A stretch of DNA of 64,000 nt, from contig NZ_CP109055.1 in NCBI RefSeq assembly GCF_035975855.1, forward strand, positions 6,138,001 through 6,202,000, read 5' to 3'. The notes beneath the pieces were generated by a model. That model was not told the DNA's origin and searched no databases. It saw only the letters and a list, made by a program, of their open reading frames with translations. Positions 1 through 8,116 of this stretch are shown here, one piece after another; within the stretch, counting starts at the first letter, position 1, and every line of letters begins with the position of its first letter. This DNA comes from Streptomyces sp. NBC_01304 (GTDB taxonomy: Bacteria; Actinomycetota; Actinomycetes; Streptomycetales; Streptomycetaceae). The translations under genes and the position numbers were made by a program.

Positions 1-281
1 GTCGGGTGGGCCGTCGCCCTCCCCTCCTCGACCAACTGCTCGAACTCCGGGGTCACTCGGGCTACCGTGCCCGGGCCCAGGACGATCTGGTACGTGTCGT
101 CCTCGACGACGCCCATCACGGCGGGGAGGGCCTTCAGGGCCTCGTCCTGGACCTTTGCGCGGTCGCGCAGGGTCAGGCGGAGCCTGGTCATGCAGTGGGC
201 GATGGAGGTGACGTTGGCTGCGCCGCCCACGAGGGGGAGGATCGCGGCTGCGGTGTCGCGGTTCTTGTTCTCGGTGCTCAT
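1..281 (-). CDS. PTS transporter EIIB/EIIBC component (partial, N-terminal part)
   Basis: The 93 visible residues from ATG 281 form an EIIB domain of the glucose/N-acetylglucosamine PTS superfamily. The phosphoryl-accepting cysteine is Cys30 in the motif HCMTRLRL, and a later VLGPGTV segment is typical of the fold. EIIB passes phosphate from EIIA to the incoming sugar at the membrane. It lies downstream of murQ and an RpiR-type regulator on the same strand, so N-acetylmuramic acid (MurP-like) is the likely substrate; this is inference from context. The rest of the gene, presumably the EIIC membrane domain, lies outside the window. Confidence 0.85.
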   Translation of the reverse strand, partial: MSTENKNRDTAAAILPLVGGAANVTSIAHCMTRLRLTLRDRAKVQDEALKALPAVMGVVEDDTYQIVLGPGTVARVTPEFEQLVEEGRATAHP

Positions 282-378
282 GTGGTGCGGCCTTGCTGTG
301 CGGGGGGCTTGTGCGGTGGCTTTGGCTGGGCGGGGCTGTCGTTCAGCGCGTGCTGTACGTGGGCGGGGCTAGCCATAC

Positions 379-503
379 GTTCAGCGCACTCGGCGCCTTC
401 GGGCTGTGCCCACCCGTTCCGCCCTGCGGAACGACTGCCCACAGCGGTGCGGTGCGGAACGACTGTCCACAGCGGTGCGGTGCGGAACGACTGCCCACAG
501 CGC
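379..503. repeat. GC-rich intergenic repeat with 2.8 tandem copies of a 28-nt unit
   Basis: This fills most of the gap between the PTS gene and murQ. A leader (379-425) is followed by 28-nt units at 426-453 and 454-481 and a partial unit at 482-503. Each unit begins GCGGAACGACTG and continues to CCACAGCGG. A 7-bp hairpin, GTTCCGC/GCGGAAC, lies at 416-432. Positions 397-447 recur with one mismatch at 34470-34520, and the leader recurs at 5358-5380. Confidence 0.8.
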
Positions 504-509
504 GCGGGG

Positions 510-1451
510 CTAGTTGTCGGTAGAGGCCAAGGCCGCGCGGAGGTGGCCCTTGGACTCGGCGAGGAGTTGGGCCGCCGTGGGGCCGTCCACCTGGCCCAGG
601 ATCGTGAGGATCGCGTTCTTGACCTCGCCGTCCGTCGCCGCGAGGGCCGCCTCGATCTCCTCGTCGGAGGCCCCCGTCGCCAGCGCCACGATGCGGCGTG
701 AGCGGGCCTGGAGCTTTTCGTTGGAGGCGCGTACGTCGACCATCAGGTTCCCGTACGTCTTGCCGAGGCGGATCATCGTGATCGTCGAGAGCATGTTGAG
801 GACCAGCTTCTGGGCCGTGCCCGCCTTCAACCGGGTGGATCCGGTGAGGAGTTCGGGCCCGACCACGACCTCGATGCCGTGCTCGGCCGCCGCCGCGAGC
901 GCGCTGTCCGCGTTGCAGGACAGGCCGATCGTCAGCGCCCCGCCCGCCCGCGCATGCTCGACCGCGCCGATCGCGTACGGGGTGCGGCCGGAGGCGGAGA
1001 TGCCCACCACCGTGTCGTCGGGGGTGAGGGAAAGGGAGTCCAGGTCGGCCGCCGCGAGCTCCTTGGAGTCCTCGGCGCCCTCGACCGCCGTGACCATCGC
1101 CGTGGGCCCGCCCGCGATCAGGCCGACCACCTCGGACGGGTCCGTGTTGAAGGTCGGCGGGCACTCGCTCGCGTCGAGCACGCCGAGCCGGCCCGCCGTG
1201 CCCGCGCCCGCGTAGATCAGGCGGCCGCCGCGGGCCATCCGCTCGGCGGTGGCGTCGATCGCGGCGGAGATGGCGGGCAGCTGCTCGGCGACCGCGGTCG
1301 GGACGGAGGCGTCCTCGCCGTTCATCGTGCGGGCGATCTCCAGCGTGGAGAGGCGGTCGATCTCGGCGAGCTCAGGGCGGAACGCCTCGGTGGTGAGGGT
1401 GGCCAACTGGGCGCGCAGCGCACCGTAGTTGTCAGGGGTGGTGGAGGTCAT
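510..1451 (-). CDS. murQ: N-acetylmuramic acid 6-phosphate etherase MurQ
   Basis: MurQ cleaves the D-lactyl ether of MurNAc 6-phosphate to give GlcNAc 6-phosphate in cytoplasmic cell-wall recycling. The 313-aa length is normal for the family. A SIS domain is visible: a glycine-rich segment GAGTAGRLGVLDASE near residues 70-85 and a phosphosugar-binding SASGRTPYA segment near 150. ATG 1451 is the only start that gives the usual N-terminus. Upstream on the same strand is an RpiR/MurR regulator and downstream is a PTS component, the classical MurNAc uptake and catabolism arrangement. A repeat of about 125 bp separates it from the PTS gene. Confidence 0.95.
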   Translation of the reverse strand: MTSTTPDNYGALRAQLATLTTEAFRPELAEIDRLSTLEIARTMNGEDASVPTAVAEQLPAISAAIDATAERMARGGRLIYAGAGTAGRLGVLDASECPPTFNTDPSEVVGLIAGGPTAMVTAVEGAEDSKELAAADLDSLSLTPDDTVVGISASGRTPYAIGAVEHARAGGALTIGLSCNADSALAAAAEHGIEVVVGPELLTGSTRLKAGTAQKLVLNMLSTITMIRLGKTYGNLMVDVRASNEKLQARSRRIVALATGASDEEIEAALAATDGEVKNAILTILGQVDGPTAAQLLAESKGHLRAALASTDN

Positions 1452-1505
1452 GAGGGTTGCGGCTCTTTCGTGTACGGGGTGCGGCGGGGGGTTGGGGCGA
1501 GGTGG

Positions 1506-2429
1506 CTAGCGGTTGCTGCTGCGTGGGCTGTGGCGGTGCGCGAGGGCCTCGTAGGACGCGGCGAGGGCGGGCGCCGCGGACTCGTACGTACGCTGGGCGA
1601 CGCCGACGAACAGGCAGTCCACGACCAGGAGTTGGGACGTACGGGAGGACATCGCGGCCGGGCGGAGTTCGCTCTCGCGGGCCGTGGAAGTGGTCAATAT
1701 GTGGTCGGCGTACTGCGAGACCGGACCGTCCGGGCGGCCGGTGATCGCGATCGTCGTCGCGCCGTGCTCGAAGGCGACCCGCAGCGGCTCGATGACGTCG
1801 CCCGTCGAACCGGAGTGGGTGATCGCGATGGCCACGTCCTTGGCCTTCAGGGTCACGGCGTTCGTCACGGCCAGGTGCGGGTCGGAGTGGGCGTGCGCGA
1901 TGTGGCCGATGCGGAGCAGCTTCTGCGCCAGGTCCTGGGCGACCAGGCCGGAGGCGGCGACGCCGTAGATCTCCGCGCGGCGGGCGGTGGCCAGGGCGGC
2001 GACGGCGGCCGAGAGCTGGCTCATGTCGAGGCCGGCGGCGGTGTCGGCGAGGGTCTGTTGCTCGTCGTACGCGAGCTTCGCGACGACGTCCGCGATCGGG
2101 TCGTCCACGGCGATGTCGGCGGTCACCGCGGGCGCCCGGCCCGACTGCTGCTGGGCGGCGAGCCCGGCGAGCGCGAGCCGCAGGTCCCGGTAGCCGGGGT
2201 AGCCGAGGAGGCGTGCCGTGCGGACCACGGTCGCCTCGCTGGTGCCGGTGAGCTCGGCGAGCCCGGTGACGGTCAGGGCCGCGCAGCCCGCGGGGTCACC
2301 GGCGACGGCCTCGGCGACCCGCTGCATCGAGCGGGTCATGGACGGAGCGAGGGTCCGCACCTTGGCAGCGAGCGCGGCCGGGGCGGGCGGGGCCGCCCCG
2401 CTGAAAATTTCCTTCACGTCATTGCTCAC
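1506..2429 (-). CDS. MurR/RpiR family transcriptional regulator
   Basis: This 307-aa protein has an N-terminal RpiR-type helix-turn-helix (about residues 20-95, including TGLAELTGTSEATVVRTAR) and a C-terminal SIS domain (about 140-260, with AITHSGSTGDVIE) that binds phosphosugars. Members usually repress sugar-phosphate catabolism and respond to a sugar phosphate, here plausibly MurNAc 6-phosphate. The GTG start at 2429 has no Shine-Dalgarno sequence; a -10-like TATCTT lies 6 nt before it, so the mRNA may be leaderless. Two palindromes overlap the promoter and the first codons, suggesting autorepression. murQ follows after 54 bp. Confidence 0.92.
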   Translation of the reverse strand: MSNDVKEIFSGAAPPAPAALAAKVRTLAPSMTRSMQRVAEAVAGDPAGCAALTVTGLAELTGTSEATVVRTARLLGYPGYRDLRLALAGLAAQQQSGRAPAVTADIAVDDPIADVVAKLAYDEQQTLADTAAGLDMSQLSAAVAALATARRAEIYGVAASGLVAQDLAQKLLRIGHIAHAHSDPHLAVTNAVTLKAKDVAIAITHSGSTGDVIEPLRVAFEHGATTIAITGRPDGPVSQYADHILTTSTARESELRPAAMSSRTSQLLVVDCLFVGVAQRTYESAAPALAASYEALAHRHSPRSSNR

Positions 2430-2465
2430 GCCTGAAAGATATTTTCCGTCTCCTTATGTCGTCAA
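2403..2465 (-). promoter_or_regulatory. Promoter and paired operators of the murR-like gene
   Basis: Reading the minus strand, TTGACG (2460-2465) and TATCTT (2436-2441) are 18 nt apart, and the GTG start follows 6 nt after the -10. GAAAGATATTTTC (2434-2446) overlaps the -10, and GAAAATTTC (2403-2411) lies within the first codons. Both are GAAA-N-TTTC palindromes, centred 33 bp apart, about three helical turns. Binding by the adjacent RpiR protein is inference. Confidence 0.55.
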
Positions 2466-2521
2466 GAGTCCATAGGGCCCGTGCGGGGCGAGGACCTTCG
2501 GCCGCGGCACCAGTGCCGGTG

Positions 2522-2568
2522 CGGGTGGGAGGCGGGGGAGGCGGGGGAGGCGGAGGAGGCGGATGGGG
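2522..2568. repeat. Purine-rich simple repeat (GGGGGAGGC)n
   Basis: A low-complexity tract of GGAGGC/GGGGGAGGC units lies in the divergent gap between the murR-like gene and the next rightward gene. Its G-runs could form a quadruplex on the plus strand. I see no coding potential in it. Confidence 0.6.
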
Positions 2569-2618
2569 ACAGACGGGACTCTTTCGGGCTTGGTGCCGCT
2601 GGGGCGCACAATGGCTGC

Positions 2619-2981
2619 ATGGATTCCCCACTGGAGCGGGCGCTGCACGCGGCCCGCGCGCTCGTGCTCGCCGACCTGGTGGCGGGCGATGTAGCCGAGG
2701 CCGATGTCGTCTCCGTCGTCGAGGACGCGGTGGCGCACCGCCGGTGGTGGGTCGAGCAGTGGCCCGAAGGGGTCGGCTATGTGGCGGGGCTCGTCGCGCA
2801 GGACGTACAGGACGCGCTTCTCGAACGTCAGGGTCGCTGGCCGCTGTGTCCCGTGTGCGGCAGCGGGGATCCCCATGCGCTCGATGTGGAGCCCGAGTTG
2901 GGGCCCGATCCGCACTGGGTGTGCAGCGAGGCGGGGGTCGTGGTGGCCGCGGTGGGGTCGCTCGGGACGGTTCCGCGGTGA
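2619..2981 (+). CDS. Conserved hypothetical protein with a CxxC zinc-ribbon-like motif
   Basis: This 120-aa protein is mostly helical in its first 80 residues, with a CPVCG motif near residue 84 and a further cysteine near the C-terminus. That could be a partial zinc ribbon. I do not recognise a named family. The start at 2619 is preferred over longer frames because CACAAT, a good -10 hexamer, lies 6 nt upstream and no Shine-Dalgarno is present, a leaderless arrangement. Its TGA overlaps the GTG of the DUF4031 gene by 4 bp, so the two are translationally coupled and probably act together. Confidence 0.75.
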   Translation: MDSPLERALHAARALVLADLVAGDVAEADVVSVVEDAVAHRRWWVEQWPEGVGYVAGLVAQDVQDALLERQGRWPLCPVCGSGDPHALDVEPELGPDPHWVCSEAGVVVAAVGSLGTVPR

Positions 2982-3250
2982 CGGTCTACATCGACCCGGC
3001 GACCTGGCCGGGGCACGGCAGGCTGTGGTCCCACTTGATCAGCGACGTGTCGTACGACGAGCTGCACGCGTTCGCCGAGCGGGTGGGGTGTCCTCGGCGG
3101 GCCTTCGAGCGCGATCACTACGACGTGCCCTCGCACCGGTATGAGGATGCGGTGCGGGCGGGGGCCGTGGAGGTGTCGAGCCGGGAAGTGGTGCGGCTCC
3201 TCACCGAGGCGGGGCTGCGGCGGCCCAAGGGACGCCCGGCGCCGGCCTAG
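2978..3250 (+). CDS. DUF4031 domain-containing protein
   Basis: This 90-aa protein begins MTVYIDPATWPGHGRLWSHL, matching the DUF4031 family found across actinomycetes. DUF4031 has no established function; its members keep conserved Asp, His and Tyr residues (here DELHAFAERVG and RDHYDVP). The GTG start overlaps the preceding TGA by 4 bp. Its own stop codon overlaps the stop of the convergent serine-protease gene by 4 bp (CTAG), leaving no room for a separate terminator. Confidence 0.88.
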   Translation: MTVYIDPATWPGHGRLWSHLISDVSYDELHAFAERVGCPRRAFERDHYDVPSHRYEDAVRAGAVEVSSREVVRLLTEAGLRRPKGRPAPA

Positions 3251-4053
3251 CCGTCCTGGCCGGCCTTGACCGCAGTTTCGTACACCTTCTTCGTCGCCTC
3301 GTCGAAGAGGACCGCCGTCGACTCGTCGTCCGTCTCGCCGCCGCTGAGTACCGCGATCATGCGGCCGCTGCGGCCCGGTCCCGCGAAGTCGGTCAGCCAG
3401 GGGCTGCCGCTGGTGCCGCCCCAGAATCCGCCGCACTTGATGCTCAGCATGAACGGCTGCTGCTCGTCCTGCGAGGTCCGGGTGCGGCAGGAGATCTGCT
3501 GGTTGTCGGGGTTGTGCTCGGCGTCGGGATAGCCGTACACCGTCACCTCGCGGTCGAACCCGGACGTGAAGTCGGGCACCGAACCACCCACCACGTCCTG
3601 GACGTTGCGCCCCTGCCCGTCCGGTTCGAGGGTGAGGAAGGCGTAGTCCGCGCGGTCGTCGGCCTGGTGCTTCCAGCGGTCGTCGAGGTACGCGCCCTTC
3701 ACCCGCCACAGCCCGTACGGATGCTTGCCCTTGCCCGCCCCCTGGAAGTCCGGCGCGAAGGCCAGGTCCTGTTCGGTGAGGTCCTCGACCGTGCCGTCCT
3801 CAGTCACGTTCATGACGCAGTGCCCGGCCGTGGCGATCACGTTCCGGCCCGGGCTGTCGACCACGCTGGCCGTGCACCAGTGATCGCCGTCCGCCACCAG
3901 GACGCCCACCATCGGCAGCCCTTCCGAGGCGGTGGCATCGGTCTGCGGCTCGGGCGCGAAGACACTGGAGCAGCCCGTTGCGGCGGCCGCGAACAGGCAC
4001 AGAGCGGCCGGCGCGGCCAGGGAGCGCGCGCGGGGTCGGAGTCGGATCTTCAT
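3247..4053 (-). CDS. Trypsin-like serine protease, lipoprotein
   Basis: This 268-aa protein has an N-terminal signal peptide ending in a lipobox (AATGC, Cys28), so it is probably anchored to the outer face of the membrane. The chymotrypsin-fold triad is visible: His78 in TAGHC, Asp136 in RADYAFL and Ser215 in GTSGSP. The sequence resembles V8/glutamyl-endopeptidase-like proteases and Streptomyces trypsin-like peptidases. Substrate is unknown. It is 31 bp downstream of the DUF418 gene on the same strand and may be co-transcribed with it. Confidence 0.88.
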   Translation of the reverse strand: MKIRLRPRARSLAAPAALCLFAAAATGCSSVFAPEPQTDATASEGLPMVGVLVADGDHWCTASVVDSPGRNVIATAGHCVMNVTEDGTVEDLTEQDLAFAPDFQGAGKGKHPYGLWRVKGAYLDDRWKHQADDRADYAFLTLEPDGQGRNVQDVVGGSVPDFTSGFDREVTVYGYPDAEHNPDNQQISCRTRTSQDEQQPFMLSIKCGGFWGGTSGSPWLTDFAGPGRSGRMIAVLSGGETDDESTAVLFDEATKKVYETAVKAGQDG

Positions 4054-4084
4054 GGGCTCAGCGGGTCCTCGGGTCCTCGGGTGC

Positions 4085-5278
4085 TCAGGCCTTGCGGGGC
4101 GGCGACGACAGGGCGCGCAGCGCCCACTCCAGCGGGCCGCGCTTCAGCGGTGTGCCGCGCAGGGCGTACTGCCAGACGCAGCAGGCGAGCACCGCCGTGA
4201 CGCTGAACCACTTGAGCGCGTCCCAGCCGGTCCAGCCGTGCAGGGCGAAGGCCAGGGCCAGCGCGTGCACGACGTACACCGACAAGGCCATGGTGCCCAC
4301 GGCGGCGAGCGGCCGCAGCACGCGCGCGGCGAGCGGGGCGCGGGCGAGAGCCACGGCGAGGCCGATCAGGGCGGCGCCGACGCCCGCGTTGCCGAGGGTT
4401 TCCAGCGGGGTCTGGCTGTACGGTCCGGCCACCGCGAGCCAGTCCCAGGAGGTGGAGGGGATGGCTCCGTACTGGCTGCCGAGGACGGCTCCGATCGGGT
4501 CGTCGCGCTCCAGCGCCCAGGGGTGCTCACGGGCGATCGCGGCGAGGAGGCCCTGGCGGGCGCCGCCCTTCTCGACCAGGAGCCAGGACAGTCCGTATCC
4601 GGCGAGCGCGGCGGCGGCTCCCCATGCGGTGAGGAGCCAGGCCGTGCGGGGGTGGTGCAGGCCCGCCGGGCGTGATCCGGTGCGGGTGGCGAGGCGGCCC
4701 AGGGCCAGGCCGATGAGGACGTACGGGAAGTAGGTCAGCAGCGGGTACGCGCCGGTCAGGAGCAGTTTCTCGGCCATCTCGCCGAAGCCGCTCCAGCTCG
4801 CCAGGTCCTGCGGGACCGGGGTGCCGCCGCGGCCCGAGGTGCGGTGGCCGAGCAGGTCGCCGAGGACGTACGAGGCCACGGGGCCCACGACGGCGCTCGC
4901 GGCCGCGATGATCGCGAGGGTGCGGGTGCGCAGGCGGGTGAAGGGCTCGGCGGCCAGGAAGTACACCGAGTAGAAGGCCAGGATGACGAGGATGCCGGGG
5001 GAGAGGCCGGCGAGGAGCAGGCCCAGGAGGCCGAGGATCGCGCTGCGGATCAGGAGGGGGCGCCAGCCCTCGCGCTGCCGCTGTCGTTGCTTGGCCAGGG
5101 CCAGGGAGAAGCCCGCGATCAGGGTGAAGACGGCCGGGGCCCGGCCGTCGGCCGCCACGAGGAGCCATCCCGCACCGATCGGCTCCGGGGGTGGGCCGAC
5201 GTGGACGGCGAACATCCCCAGCACTGCGATGCCGCGTGCCGCGTCGAGGCCCGTGAGCCTTGTGGTGTCCCCTGCCAT
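4085..5278 (-). CDS. DUF418 / heparan-alpha-glucosaminide acetyltransferase-like membrane protein
   Basis: This 397-aa polytopic membrane protein begins with GLDAARGIAVLGMFAVH, the signature of the DUF418/DUF1624 group of membrane acyltransferase-like proteins. About ten hydrophobic segments are visible. A PEPIGAGW loop follows the first segment and a LSVYVVHALALAF segment lies near the C-terminus. Members are thought to transfer acyl groups across or at the membrane; no substrate can be assigned. An AAGGG sequence precedes ATG 5278 at suitable spacing. Confidence 0.82.
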   Translation of the reverse strand: MAGDTTRLTGLDAARGIAVLGMFAVHVGPPPEPIGAGWLLVAADGRAPAVFTLIAGFSLALAKQRQRQREGWRPLLIRSAILGLLGLLLAGLSPGILVILAFYSVYFLAAEPFTRLRTRTLAIIAAASAVVGPVASYVLGDLLGHRTSGRGGTPVPQDLASWSGFGEMAEKLLLTGAYPLLTYFPYVLIGLALGRLATRTGSRPAGLHHPRTAWLLTAWGAAAALAGYGLSWLLVEKGGARQGLLAAIAREHPWALERDDPIGAVLGSQYGAIPSTSWDWLAVAGPYSQTPLETLGNAGVGAALIGLAVALARAPLAARVLRPLAAVGTMALSVYVVHALALAFALHGWTGWDALKWFSVTAVLACCVWQYALRGTPLKRGPLEWALRALSSPPRKA

Positions 5279-5312
5279 GCCCTTGAAGAGGGCAAAAGCG
5301 GAGTAAAGGTTC

Positions 5313-6587
5313 CTATTCGGGGCGTCCGGCGACGGCGTTGGCGGGGCTGGGGTCGTCGTTCAGCGCACTCGGCGCGTTCGCACTCGGCACGTTCGGGCTC
5401 GGCACGTTCGGGCTGTGCATCAGCGGGCGCGACGGCTTCGACGTGCTGCGCTCCCAGCGCAGGGCCGCGTACGTCAGGACCAGCGCCGCCAGCGTCAGCA
5501 GGGCCCCCGCCCACGCCGGGGAGCGGTAGCCGAAGTCCGCGTCGATGACCGTGCCGCCCAGCCAGGGGCCGAAGGCGTTGCCCGCGTTGAACGCAGCCGT
5601 GGCCGTCGCGGCGGCCAGGGTGGGGGCCGCGCTCGCCACGTTGAACATCCGGGCGTTCAGGGCCGGGGCCGTGTAGAACGCCGAGAACCCGACGAGGAAC
5701 GACAGCGCGACGGCGACCGCCGCCGTGCCCGCGAACACCGCGAGGACGGCCAGGAACACCGTCGAGGCGAGGATGCCGCTGAACAGCACGCCGAAGAGGT
5801 TGGCGTCCGCGATCCGGCCGCCGAGCATCGTGCCCAGGAGCGCGCCGATGCCGAACAGGGCCAGGACGGTCGGGACCCAGCCCGAGGACAGGCCCGACAC
5901 GTCCGTGAGGAGCGGTGCGAGATAGCTGAACGCGCAGAAGACGCCGCCGCCGGCGAGGGCGACCAGGGCCACCTGCAGCCAGACCTGGCCGTCCTTGTAG
6001 ATGCTCAGCTCCCTCTTGAGCCGGGGCTTCTCGGCCGGGAGCGGGATGCGCGGGATGAGCGTGACGACGCCGACCAGGGCCACGGCCGAGGCCCCGCCCA
6101 CCGCCCAGAACGCGGAGCGCCAGCCCAGGTGCTCGCCCAGGAAGGCACCGGCCGGGACGCCCAGGACGTTCGCGATCGACAGGCCGCCGATCATCACGGC
6201 CATGGCGCGGGCCCGCTGGGTCACCGCCACCATCGCGACGGCCGACGAGGCGCCGACCGCCCAGAAGCCGGCGCAGGCCAGCGCGCTGAGGATGCGGGAG
6301 GCGAAGAGCACTTCGTACGTGGGGGCCAGGGCCCCTGCTATCTGACCGAGGCCGAAGGCCGTGATCAGGGCGATCAGGGTGGCCTTGCGGGGGAGGCGGA
6401 GGGTGGCCGCGGCGAGTACCGGCGCTCCGATGACCATGCCTATCGCGAAGGCCGAGATGAGCAGGCCCGCCTGGGGGATCGACACGTTCATGTCGTCGGC
6501 GATGGGCGGGAGGAGGCCGGAGAGCATGAATTCGCTGGTGCCCAGGGCGAAGACGGCTAGGCCGAGCATGTATACGGCCAGGGGCAT
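5313..6587 (-). CDS. MFS transporter, Cmx/CmrA (chloramphenicol efflux-like) family
   Basis: This is a 12-TM drug:H+ antiporter-1 type permease. The opening LAVYMLGLAVFALGTSEFM and the GFWAVGASSAVAMVA segment are typical of Cmx/CmrA-like exporters, but the substrate cannot be read from sequence. The open frame extends upstream to 6776 through a palindromic repeat; I choose ATG 6587 because GGAG lies 9 nt before it, giving 424 aa. The last 35 residues are low-complexity (PNVPSPNVPSANAPSA) and are encoded by a copy of an intergenic repeat (5358-5417) with 15-nt tandem units, so the tail is probably not part of the original fold. Confidence 0.88.
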   Translation of the reverse strand: MPLAVYMLGLAVFALGTSEFMLSGLLPPIADDMNVSIPQAGLLISAFAIGMVIGAPVLAAATLRLPRKATLIALITAFGLGQIAGALAPTYEVLFASRILSALACAGFWAVGASSAVAMVAVTQRARAMAVMIGGLSIANVLGVPAGAFLGEHLGWRSAFWAVGGASAVALVGVVTLIPRIPLPAEKPRLKRELSIYKDGQVWLQVALVALAGGGVFCAFSYLAPLLTDVSGLSSGWVPTVLALFGIGALLGTMLGGRIADANLFGVLFSGILASTVFLAVLAVFAGTAAVAVALSFLVGFSAFYTAPALNARMFNVASAAPTLAAATATAAFNAGNAFGPWLGGTVIDADFGYRSPAWAGALLTLAALVLTYAALRWERSTSKPSRPLMHSPNVPSPNVPSANAPSALNDDPSPANAVAGRPE

Positions 6588-6735
6588 GCGGGTTCGCTCC
6601 GCTTGGTTGGGCATGTCAGGAGTGAACGCTTGGGTTGGGAGTGGCATTCCCTGCCGTGGTGTGAGCCTTGCCTCAGCGTGCTCGCGGGGGCGCTGCCCCC
6701 GGGCCCCCGGTCCTGGCCGGACGGGCCTTCTTTCG

Positions 6736-6856
6736 CCCCTCCCCGCCCCTTCCCGTAAGACTGCCGTCGGCTTCAAAGACTGTCCTCAAGCGCCGGACGG
6801 GCTGATTTATCAGCCCGTCCGGCGCTTGAGGACTTTCGGGAAGGGGCGGGGAGGGG
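6736..6856. repeat. Nested palindromic repeat (family P, copy A), probable terminator
   Basis: The outer inverted repeat is CCCCTCCCCGCCCCTTCCCG at 6736-6755, paired with its complement at 6837-6856. Inside is a perfect 25-bp hairpin, 6782-6806 with 6809-6833, and a 2-nt loop. It sits between the GNAT gene and the MFS gene, both on the minus strand, so it may end the HD-GNAT transcript. Related copies are at 19478, 28381, 30076 and 56646. Confidence 0.85.
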
Positions 6857-6869
6857 AAGAAAAGGCAGG

Positions 6870-7376
6870 TCAGGCCCGCAGCTCGAACCGGGGCCCCTCG
6901 GCCGTCTCCGAGGCCCGGGTGAAGCCCGCCCGGTCCAGGACGCCCTGGGATGCCAGGTTGCCCGGTTCCGTGCGGGCGAAGACCAAGGTGACCTCGGGGG
7001 AGGTCAGGGCCCAGGCCGCCAGGGCCTGGAGGGCCTCCGTGGCGTAACCCTGGCGGCGAGCCGACGCCACGACGTCGTAGCCGATCTCGACCTGCCCCGC
7101 GAGAGGCGGCCCGTGGAAGCCCATCGCACCCACCGCCCGCCCATCCGAGCGCCGCACCAGCGCATAGGCCCCCCAGCCAGGCACATACGCCCCCTCGGCC
7201 GCCGCCTTCGCCGCGATCCCCGCCCCGGTCCGCGTGCCCTCCTCCGGACCGCCCGCGATCCAGGTGAAGCCACCGGGGCCGCCGAGGCTGAGATTGGTGG
7301 CGCGGTCCGGGGTGATCTCGATGAGGGTGAGGCGGGTGGTGGGCAGGGTGAGGGAGGTCTGCTGGTCGTCAGTCAC
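6870..7376 (-). CDS. GNAT family N-acetyltransferase
   Basis: This 168-aa protein has the RimJ/RimL-like GNAT layout. It starts with TTRLTLIEITPD, has an acetyl-CoA loop near residues 108-118 (ARRQGYATEAL) and ends with an N-L-A-S-Q-G-V-L-D-R-A-G-F helix-strand unit. The substrate is unknown. I place the start at GTG 7376, since the longer open frame runs inside the HD gene. It lies 7 bp downstream of the HD-domain gene, so the two are likely one transcript. Confidence 0.85.
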   Translation of the reverse strand: MTDDQQTSLTLPTTRLTLIEITPDRATNLSLGGPGGFTWIAGGPEEGTRTGAGIAAKAAAEGAYVPGWGAYALVRRSDGRAVGAMGFHGPPLAGQVEIGYDVVASARRQGYATEALQALAAWALTSPEVTLVFARTEPGNLASQGVLDRAGFTRASETAEGPRFELRA

Positions 7377-7383
7377 GGCGTGA

Positions 7384-8031
7384 TTATGCGCGGAGGAGTT
7401 CCAGCTCGGTAGCGATATTCCGGCGAGCCGGTTCCTCCCAGTGCGCCCGGCCGTGCGGAGTGTGGAACAGGCGGGGCAGAGCGAGGAGTTGGGCCAGGAT
7501 GTCGGCCCGGCCGGAGCGGAAGGCCTCGGCGGGGACGAAGGCGTACTCCTCGCGTACGGCGGCCGTGTACGCGGCGTACGCCTCCGGGTCGGCGGCGAGG
7601 ATCGCCAGGTCGGCGTCGCAGAGGACCTGGCCGTTGGCGTCGTCGGGCGCCGGGTCGTGGGTGAGGGTGAGGCGGACGAGGCGGGCCACTTCGGCGGTGC
7701 CTTCCGGCCCCAAGTCGGCCTCAGGAAGGGCGCGTTCGGCGAGTCGGGCCGAGCGCTCCTCGTTCTCCGACCGGTCGGGCGCGTACACCGCGTCGTGGAA
7801 CCAGGCGGCCAGGCGTACGAGATCGGCGTCGGCCGCATGCTCTGCCAGTACGTCGACGTGGTCGAGGACCGCGATCAGGTGGGCGGTGGTGTGGTATTTG
7901 CGCTGTGGTTCGGCCCAGCGGGCGAGGAGGTTCGCGGCGTACGGAGCGGGGTCCGGGTGCGCGGCCCCCGCGCGGGCCCGGAGCAGGGTCTCGGCCCAGC
8001 GGGTGTGCAGGGCGGCTTCAAGGTCGGCCAT
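7384..8031 (-). CDS. HD-domain predicted metal-dependent phosphohydrolase
   Basis: This 215-aa protein shows the motifs of a small family of HD proteins: YHTTAHL near residue 47, the metal-binding FHDAVY near 79, and a late conserved DADLAIL. Such proteins are predicted to hydrolyse phosphoester bonds; no substrate is established. TAGGCT lies 6 nt before ATG 8031 with no Shine-Dalgarno, so it may be leaderless. It is divergent from the Ser/Thr kinase gene across only 85 bp. Confidence 0.85.
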   Translation of the reverse strand: MADLEAALHTRWAETLLRARAGAAHPDPAPYAANLLARWAEPQRKYHTTAHLIAVLDHVDVLAEHAADADLVRLAAWFHDAVYAPDRSENEERSARLAERALPEADLGPEGTAEVARLVRLTLTHDPAPDDANGQVLCDADLAILAADPEAYAAYTAAVREEYAFVPAEAFRSGRADILAQLLALPRLFHTPHGRAHWEEPARRNIATELELLRA

Positions 8032-8116
8032 GCGCTGAGCCTAGGCCCAGTCACGGAGAGGCCCCGGCTGGGACGATGCCCCTACCCCTGTTGGATAGTT
8101 GGGCTAGCTTGCTCAC

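Noticed and set aside
6588..6776. N-terminal extension of the Cmx-like exporter
   Set aside because: The extension is read through palindromic repeat DNA, and a good Shine-Dalgarno precedes ATG 6587.
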